NCBI GenBank assembly: GCA_035376985.1
Contig: DAOSSA010000004.1
Location: forward strand, 1 to 64,000
From: Brevifilum sp029548365
Lineage (GTDB): Bacteria > Chloroflexota > Anaerolineae > Anaerolineales > Anaerolineaceae
Length of the DNA: 64,000 nucleotides
Direction: 5' to 3'
A program made the position numbers and the translations under genes. The notes under the pieces were generated by a model. The model was not told the origin of the DNA. It made no database searches and saw nothing but the letters and a program-made list of their open reading frames with translations. Below are positions 59,028-64,000 of the stretch, piece by piece (positions within the stretch are counted from its first letter, which is position 1; each line of letters starts with the position of its first letter).

Positions 59028-60170
59028 ATGCGACTTCACGAGTACCAATCTAAAGAAATTTTCTCTGAACATAACATTCCCATACCCCAGGGGCGGCTGG
59101 CCGCCACTCCCGAAGAAGCCCGGCTGATCGCTGATGAACTGCACGGTCCGGTTGTGCTGAAAGCCCAGGTGCTGGTGGGCGGACGCGGCAGGGCTGGCGG
59201 CATCAGCCTGGTCAACTCGTCGGACGATGCCGAAGAAGAGGCTTCCAGGATCCTGGGGGCGCGCATTAAGGGCATCCCTGTGGGGCGCCTGCTGGTGGAG
59301 GAGGCGATCAACATCCAGCAGGAGCTTTACTTAGGGATGACTGTCGACCGTGAGCGCGGTGAAACCCTGGTGATTGCCAGTGCAGAGGGCGGAGTCAACA
59401 TTGAACAGGTGGCGCAGGCATCGCCCGAGAAGATCGCCCGGTTGGGGGTCAACCCCCTGCTGGGATTGCGGGAGTTCCAGGCGCGCAACCTGGCAGCCGA
59501 GATCGAGCTGCCGCGACCACTCTGGCGAGCCTTTGTGATCCTGGCGCTGAACCTGTATAAGGCCTACCAGGATCTGGACGCCACCCTGGCCGAGATCAAC
59601 CCCCTGGTGATCACCAGCGAGGGGCGCCTGGTGGCGCTGGACGGCAAGATCATTATCGATGATAACGCGCTGTTTCGACATCCCGCCTTTTTTGATAAGC
59701 GGGATACTTCCGCCGAGGCGCCTGAAGAGGCTGAGGCGCGCAAATTCGGGCTGGCTTATATCAAGATGGACGGCGACATCGGCTGTATGGTCAACGGCGC
59801 CGGGCTGGCGATGGCGACCATGGACATCATCCAGCTTAAGGGCGGGCAAGCCGCTAACTTCCTGGATATCGGCGGCGGCGCCAGCGCAGAAAAGGTGACC
59901 GCGGCCATGCGCATTCTGCTGGCAGACCCCCAGGTAAAGGCGGTGTTGGTTAACATTTTCGGCGGCATCACCCGCTGTGACGAGGTAGCCCACGGTATCC
60001 GCATTGCGCTGGAGGAGATCGAGACGCAGGTGCCGTTTGTGATCCGCCTGGCGGGGACCAACGAGGTCAAGGGAACCCGCATTTTGGCGGACGCCAACCT
60101 GGAGACAGCGCATACCCTCAGCGAGGCGGCTGAAATTGCGATTGCACTGGCGGGGAGGGAGACGGCATGA
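59028..60170 (+). CDS. sucC: Succinate--CoA ligase (ADP-forming) subunit beta
   Basis: 380-residue ATP-grasp subunit of the citric-acid-cycle enzyme that interconverts succinyl-CoA and succinate with ADP phosphorylation. MRLHEYQSKEIFSEHNIPIPQGRLA, KAQVLVGGRGRAGGI, EINPLVIT and NIFGGITRCDEVAHGI are diagnostic. Codon use is strongly G/C-ending compared with neighbours. Overlaps sucD by four bases (ATGA). Could also process succinyl-CoA from the methylmalonyl-CoA mutase encoded at 32076. Confidence 0.96.
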   Translation: MRLHEYQSKEIFSEHNIPIPQGRLAATPEEARLIADELHGPVVLKAQVLVGGRGRAGGISLVNSSDDAEEEASRILGARIKGIPVGRLLVEEAINIQQELYLGMTVDRERGETLVIASAEGGVNIEQVAQASPEKIARLGVNPLLGLREFQARNLAAEIELPRPLWRAFVILALNLYKAYQDLDATLAEINPLVITSEGRLVALDGKIIIDDNALFRHPAFFDKRDTSAEAPEEAEARKFGLAYIKMDGDIGCMVNGAGLAMATMDIIQLKGGQAANFLDIGGGASAEKVTAAMRILLADPQVKAVLVNIFGGITRCDEVAHGIRIALEEIETQVPFVIRLAGTNEVKGTRILADANLETAHTLSEAAEIAIALAGRETA

Positions 60171-61036
60171 GCATTTTGGTGAATGGCAACACACGCCTGG
60201 TGGTGCAGGGCATTACCGGGCACGAAGGCAACTTCCACGCCCAGGCGATGCTGGATTACGGCACGGATATCGTCGCCGGGGTGACCCCCGGCAAGGGCGG
60301 CGAATGGGTGCTGGGCGGCAAGGTGCCCGTGTTCGACTCGGTGCACACCGCAGTGGAGATGACCGGCGCCAACGCCAGCGTGATTTTTGTGCCGGCGCGG
60401 GCAGCTGCGGATTCCATCCTGGAGGCGGCGGATGCCGGCATCGGGCTGATCGTGTGCATCACCGAGGGCGTGCCGGTGAAAGAGATGCTGACGGTAAAGC
60501 ACATGCTGACGCGCCAGAACGTGATTCTGCTGGGGCCCAATACACCGGGAATCATCTCGCCGCCCGTTACGCGTGTGGGTATCATCCCCGGAGAGATCAC
60601 TTTAGCGGGGAGTGTGGGCGTGGTGTCGCGATCGGGCACGCTGACCTACGAGGTGATGCACGCACTGATGATGGCGGGGATCGGCACCAGCAGTTGTGTG
60701 GGCGTGGGGGGCGACCCGATCATCGGGGCAAATTTTGTGGACATCCTGTCGTATTTTGAGGGGGATTCAGCGACTGAAACCGTGGTGCTGATCGGCGAGA
60801 TCGGCGGACGCGATGAGGAGCGGGCTGCGAAATATATTGCCGAAGAGATGACGAAGCCGGTGGTGGGTTTTATTGCCGGCCTGGCAGCGCCCGAGGAGAC
60901 GCGCATGGGGCACGCCGGGGCGATCGTGGAGGGGGGCGTGGGCGGCGCCAAGGACAAGGTGGCTGCGCTGGAGGCGGCTGGCGTGCGCATCGCGCGCACC
61001 CCGGAAGAGATCCCCGGGTTGATGCGGGGGAGGTAG
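60167..61036 (+). CDS. sucD: Succinate--CoA ligase subunit alpha
   Basis: 289-residue CoA-binding subunit. VQGITGHEGNFHAQAMLDYGTDIVAGVTPGKGG carries the CoA-binding loop, GPNTPGII and SRSGTLTYE follow, and the phosphorylated active-site His is in MGHAGAIV. Translated with sucC. High-GC codon use as in sucC; the pair sits between inverted repeats. A 207-residue open frame on the same strand is only an effect of this composition. Confidence 0.96.
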   Translation: MSILVNGNTRLVVQGITGHEGNFHAQAMLDYGTDIVAGVTPGKGGEWVLGGKVPVFDSVHTAVEMTGANASVIFVPARAAADSILEAADAGIGLIVCITEGVPVKEMLTVKHMLTRQNVILLGPNTPGIISPPVTRVGIIPGEITLAGSVGVVSRSGTLTYEVMHALMMAGIGTSSCVGVGGDPIIGANFVDILSYFEGDSATETVVLIGEIGGRDEERAAKYIAEEMTKPVVGFIAGLAAPEETRMGHAGAIVEGGVGGAKDKVAALEAAGVRIARTPEEIPGLMRGR

Positions 61037-61376
61037 TAGGGAGCTGATCCCGCTCGCTGCGCTCAGCCCCTTTCGCTTCGCTACAAGGGTTCCGCTGCGC
61101 TTCAGGGACGTTGAAGGGGACGGGGGGGTGAGGAATTGTTGTTTTCAATTATAATCAAACTATAGTCTTACCGGGAGGATTAATACATCTATGGTCAGCA
61201 ACTTTATCACAAACGATGGTGGGAGAGATCTTCGGACCCTAGAGCAATACGCTGGCGGAAAATGCTGCTGGGTACGGTTGATACAGGTGAGGAGGGCTAC
61301 ATAGCGTAGGATTCATCGCGGAGAGTGTGGAAAATTACTGAAGAAAGTCGGGCGATGATAGAAGGGAGAACTTGAG
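61037..61376. other. Intergenic region after sucD
   Basis: Holds the right sucCD inverted-repeat copy (61042-61109) and a short frame at 61191-61304 that opens MVSNFITNDGGRDLRTL after a GGGAGG and ends after 37 codons; it may be a gene remnant. No terminator with a T run is visible after sucD. Confidence 0.4.
61042..61109 (-). repeat. Inverted repeat flanking sucCD, right copy
   Basis: Partner of 58889-58939 in the opposite orientation; GC-rich and itself rich in GCTCGCTGCGCT-type half-palindromes. Begins five bases after the sucD stop. Confidence 0.65.
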
Positions 61377-61967
61377 ATGCACAAGGATGTGATCGACATA
61401 AATTTTGAGGGCCCTTTTTACTGGGTCTCTGAACCCGATAAAACCTCGATACTTGAATCTAAGTCTTGTCGTCAATCTGGTGTCTATTTTTGGTCTATTA
61501 ATTACCAGGAAAAAGAACTGGTATATTATATTGGTCAAACAGGACGCTGGTTTTCTTCTCGGCTGGCAGAACATTTCTGTCAGCACGCATCTGGGGGGTA
61601 TCATCTCTATGAACCAATTGCATTTCTGAGTGGTGAAAAAATCCAGGTTTGGCCTGGTCGTTTTGATGCCAACCAAAGGACAACGATCCCAGATTTTTTA
61701 GTCCATTTTGATGTATTGGCGCCTGTCATAAAACAGCTGGCAGGTATTTATCGTTTTTGGGTTGCACCAATGGAAAGTGATAAGCGGCTAAGGGAACGGT
61801 TTGAAGCAGCGTTGAGCATTCATTTATACAATCAGCCGGGAATTGTAGGCGCTTTTCAGGATCAAGGCATTCGTTATACACCACGCTGGGAGAGTGAAGT
61901 TCCGCTGAAAGCTAAAATTATTAACTATGACAAATTCCATGGGTTGCCAGACATTCTTGACTTTTAA
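61377..61967 (+). CDS. GIY-YIG-like nuclease-domain protein
   Basis: 196 residues. SGVYFW followed by LVYYIGQTGRWFSSRLAEHF gives the GIY and YIG strands and the catalytic Arg region of the GIY-YIG fold; a Glu in RERFEAALSIHLYNQPG is placed like the metal Glu, followed by the usual Asn-Pro. Other domains are not recognised. AT-rich and next to a restriction-modification pair, so a defence or restriction role is possible. GGGAGAAC precedes the ATG. Confidence 0.65.
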   Translation: MHKDVIDINFEGPFYWVSEPDKTSILESKSCRQSGVYFWSINYQEKELVYYIGQTGRWFSSRLAEHFCQHASGGYHLYEPIAFLSGEKIQVWPGRFDANQRTTIPDFLVHFDVLAPVIKQLAGIYRFWVAPMESDKRLRERFEAALSIHLYNQPGIVGAFQDQGIRYTPRWESEVPLKAKIINYDKFHGLPDILDF

Positions 61968-62275
61968 CTCCTTGTTTGATTACCACGTTTGGAGTAATAC
62001 GATCTAAAGAGTGGCTGAATGATAACAAAGGGTTCAAGGACAAAACATGACCCATTACGAGATTATCTGAAAATAATATCACCCTCAAGGTGTAAAGGTG
62101 TGTTTTCATTTCTCCTAACAAATAAGTTTCTTATATCATAACCGTGATTTTTAACTTATTGCATACTCCGCTTGATGCCATACAGTGAACCTGGTGCAAA
62201 GCGTGTACTTACGAGTTGAATCCAGGTCATAAAATAATGTTTCTCTAATTTTGTTGTGATACAATTAATGCAATT
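61968..62275. other. Intergenic region upstream of the DNA methyltransferase
   Basis: AT-rich stretch with no ORF or clear hairpin; only the promoter-like element at its right end (62257-62265) stands out. Confidence 0.4.
62257..62265 (+). promoter_or_regulatory. Extended -10 ten bases before the methyltransferase start
   Basis: TGATACAAT (TGn-TACAAT), then ten bases, then ATG at 62276 with no SD. Suggests a leaderless or nearly leaderless mRNA. Confidence 0.45.
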
Positions 62276-63223
62276 ATGAATACAAAGAATGAGAACCAAT
62301 ATCAATCAGATGGTGGTCGCTTGCCAATAATTATTAAAGAATCAAGTTTGATGTATCAAACTAAAGTTGCGATTGGTCATGAAAAAACCTGTGATTGCAA
62401 ACCCAATCATCTAAATTGTATGACGGGTAAGGAATGGATTAAAAGCCAACTTGGCGTGTGGCAGTTTTATTACGAGGGACGAGACATTCGAGATAAAAAC
62501 CTTCATCCGGCTACATTTCCAATTTCTCTATCAAAAAGAGTAATTGAACTGTTTTCTCATGAAGGAGAATTGGTGCTTGACCCATTTGTGGGAAGTGGAA
62601 CCACGTTATTGGCAGCACAAGATTTAAACCGAAATGCTGTTGGGTTTGATTTGCAAGACGATTACCTTGAACTTTGCCAGAAAAGGTTGGTCAATAATAA
62701 TTTATTCAATAATTCTCAGCAGATTGCCATTCAAGATGACGCCATGAATATTGATCAATACTTTGATCAAGAAACAATAAAATTAATTTGGACGTCACCC
62801 CCATATTCGAATTTATTAAATCGAAAACGAAAAAACAAATCACGCCGGGGTGATGAGAGAAACAATGAGCAATTTGGAAAGGTAGAACAATATTCGCAGG
62901 ATCCACGTGACTTAGGAACAATGCCATTAAAACAATACACTCAAAAGATGGGTGATATATTCGAGAGATTGTTACCATTGCTTAAACCAAAAGGGCATTG
63001 TGTCATCAATGTTCCTGACATGTGGTGGGAAAACGAGAGAATCACGATCCATATTGCGCTGGTCGAAGAGTTGCGAAGACGAGGTTTTGAATTACGAAAT
63101 ACTATCATCTGGGATAGAACAAATATTGTAAACCGAATCGGGATTTTTGGTTGGCCATCCAATTATATAACCATGGGAACAACCTTTGAATATTTGCTCG
63201 ATTTTTGGCGCCCTCCTAATTAA
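62276..63223 (+). CDS. Type II DNA methyltransferase, probable N4-cytosine type
   Basis: 315 residues. The SAM-binding FxGxG motif is LDPFVGSGTTLLAA (near residue 103) and the catalytic motif is TSPPYSNLL (near 171). TSPPY, in place of DPPY, is usual for N4-cytosine methyltransferases. The N-terminal CDCKPNHLNCMTG is Cys-rich and the region between the two motifs is short. It protects host DNA from the restriction enzyme encoded 103 bases downstream, whose MvaI/BcnI family pairs with m4C methyltransferases in known systems. AT-rich. Confidence 0.88.
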   Translation: MNTKNENQYQSDGGRLPIIIKESSLMYQTKVAIGHEKTCDCKPNHLNCMTGKEWIKSQLGVWQFYYEGRDIRDKNLHPATFPISLSKRVIELFSHEGELVLDPFVGSGTTLLAAQDLNRNAVGFDLQDDYLELCQKRLVNNNLFNNSQQIAIQDDAMNIDQYFDQETIKLIWTSPPYSNLLNRKRKNKSRRGDERNNEQFGKVEQYSQDPRDLGTMPLKQYTQKMGDIFERLLPLLKPKGHCVINVPDMWWENERITIHIALVEELRRRGFELRNTIIWDRTNIVNRIGIFGWPSNYITMGTTFEYLLDFWRPPN

Positions 63224-63326
63224 TCCATTGATTATGGTGATAAATGATTAATGAAGATGAATTCCCGGTTATTTTTTTGTTGATCAAAAAGTATTCTATC
63301 AAGCTGAACCTGCCTGGGGTAATTTG

Positions 63327-64000
63327 ATGAAAATCTATTCGAAAGAAACGCTTATCGAAGAATTAGTAAACATCCGAAACATGGGTTGGATACCCAATGC
63401 GAGATGGGGCAATGTGGGCGGCATCGGCAACACGCTTGAAGATCTGTTGGGGATTGAGGAAAATAATCTACCGATTCCTAACGCCGCTGAATGGGAGTTG
63501 AAATGTCAGAGAGCAAAATCAACGGCATTAATGACTCTTTTTCACATGGAACCATCTCCCAGGGTGTTTAAGTTTGTTCCACAAGTTCTATTGCCAAATT
63601 ATGGTTGGGAGCATCAGGAAGCCGGAAAAAAACATAGTAAAGATGAGATGAGTTTTAGACAAACCATAAGCGGTCATCAAAGAAGTGATCGAGGCTTTTC
63701 TATTAAAGTTGACCGAGAAAAACGAAAGATCAGTGTTTCATTTGATAGTAACAGCGTTGATGGGCGCCATGGAGATTGGTTAAAATCTGTTGGTGATCGA
63801 ATTGGTTTCGGTGAATTGAACCCTCAACCTTATTGGGGGTTTGATGATTTAAGAAACAAGGCAGGGACGAAGTTATTAAATTGTTTCTTTATCCGGGCTG
63901 AGACGAAAAAGATAAAAAACCAGGAATATTTCTATTATTCAACAATTATGGTGTTAGAAGAATTTGATGTCGATGGCTTGATTACTGGCTTAGAACAGGG
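63327..64000 (+). CDS. MvaI/BcnI-family type II restriction endonuclease, 3' end beyond window
   Basis: At least 224 codons, open to the window edge. EELVNIRNMGWIPN, GGIGNTLEDLLGIEENNLPIPNAAEWELK (in part), STALMTLFHMEPSPRV and KFVPQVLLPNYGW are the family pattern; WELK should supply the catalytic Glu and Lys of the PD-(D/E)xK-like site. In the D-x4-E-x-K spacing reported for MvaI, the first position would be Asn here, which needs an alignment to judge. Known members cut CCWGG or CCSGG. ATG 63327 follows a weak GGGG SD and overlaps the stop of a 27-codon frame (63244-63327). Confidence 0.85.
   Translation, partial: MKIYSKETLIEELVNIRNMGWIPNARWGNVGGIGNTLEDLLGIEENNLPIPNAAEWELKCQRAKSTALMTLFHMEPSPRVFKFVPQVLLPNYGWEHQEAGKKHSKDEMSFRQTISGHQRSDRGFSIKVDREKRKISVSFDSNSVDGRHGDWLKSVGDRIGFGELNPQPYWGFDDLRNKAGTKLLNCFFIRAETKKIKNQEYFYYSTIMVLEEFDVDGLITGLEQ

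Noticed and set aside
59331..60194. Open frame of 287 residues on the minus strand
   Set aside because: Antisense to sucC, which has all its family motifs; no recognisable protein features.
60136..60759. Open frame of 207 residues on the plus strand
   Set aside because: Overlaps sucD in another frame; its Arg/Gly-rich composition is an effect of GC-rich codons, and sucD is certain.
61191..61304. 37-codon frame after sucD
   Set aside because: An SD-like GGGAGG is present but 12 bases away and the peptide resembles nothing known; more likely a remnant.
63244..63327. 27-codon frame overlapping the restriction endonuclease start
   Set aside because: Has no recognisable motif and only a weak SD; TGATG overlap with the endonuclease start could be coincidence. 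It is kept only as a note.

Overview
The window looks like a piece of a Chloroflexota chromosome, most likely class Anaerolineae. This is inferred from gene content (coenzyme F420 genes beside molybdenum hydroxylases, a T-box in front of valS, a split methylmalonyl-CoA mutase, RodZ-like and SHOCT-like proteins), not from a marker tree. Base composition is mosaic: most of the window is of medium GC, the two ends (about 1-5100 and 61400-64000) are AT-rich, and sucCD (59028-61036) is clearly GC-rich.

Layout. Positions 1-5122 are the integrase end of an integrative mobile element: an ArdC/ImmA-like metallopeptidase fragment, an HTH protein, a small ribbon-helix-helix-like protein, a frameshifted CHC2/Toprim primase-helicase, an excisionase and a tyrosine integrase. 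It abuts the 3' end of a tRNA-Arg(TCG) gene, the likely attachment site. Host genes follow: two SHOCT-tailed envelope-stress-like proteins, a beta-lactamase-fold serine hydrolase, a redoxin whose catalytic cysteine codon is TGA followed by a SECIS-like hairpin, gmd, and T-box-controlled valS. After an unrecognised 574-aa protein come a HAD hydrolase, rsmI, a queuosine-precursor transporter, rsmE, a diacylglycerol kinase and plsC.

Positions 20780-25659 (minus) form a tightly coupled five-gene RNA-modification operon: an RsmI paralogue, a Tgt-family protein, two tandem paralogues of the aminoglycoside-resistance 16S rRNA G1405 methyltransferases (ArmA/Rmt/FmrO family), and an RsmF-like m5C methyltransferase. 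The RsmI, Rmt and RsmF families act on nucleotides 1402, 1405 and 1407 of 16S rRNA, all in the decoding site. MurJ, a TPR protein, rimO, a RodZ-like protein, rplI, methylmalonyl-CoA mutase and epimerase, a cyclophilin and pcp follow.

Positions 35621-52593 (plus) run in one direction: ssnA, an F420 block (npdG, cofE, a 2H phosphoesterase, cofD, cofC, an LLM oxidoreductase), a thioesterase, and two complete molybdenum hydroxylases (YgfM/XdhD type and CoxL type) with XdhC, YqeB and a YqeC-MocA fusion. SsnA, YgfM/XdhD, YqeB and YqeC are markers of selenium-dependent molybdenum hydroxylases. With the UGA-containing redoxin they suggest a cell that uses selenium both as selenocysteine and as a labile cofactor. 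Then come an Mrp-type Fe-S carrier, RicT, a PIG-L deacetylase, an M20 amidohydrolase, a coiled-coil protein beside an SPFH protein with a C-terminal helix-turn-helix, and sucCD inside an inverted repeat. The window ends with a GIY-YIG-like protein and a type II restriction-modification pair (N4-cytosine-type methyltransferase and a truncated MvaI/BcnI-family endonuclease).

Regulatory features include a valS T-box, several terminator hairpins, two heptanucleotide tandem-repeat tracts, and at least seven genes whose -10 box lies 5-10 bases before the start codon without a convincing Shine-Dalgarno sequence, which points to common leaderless transcription.
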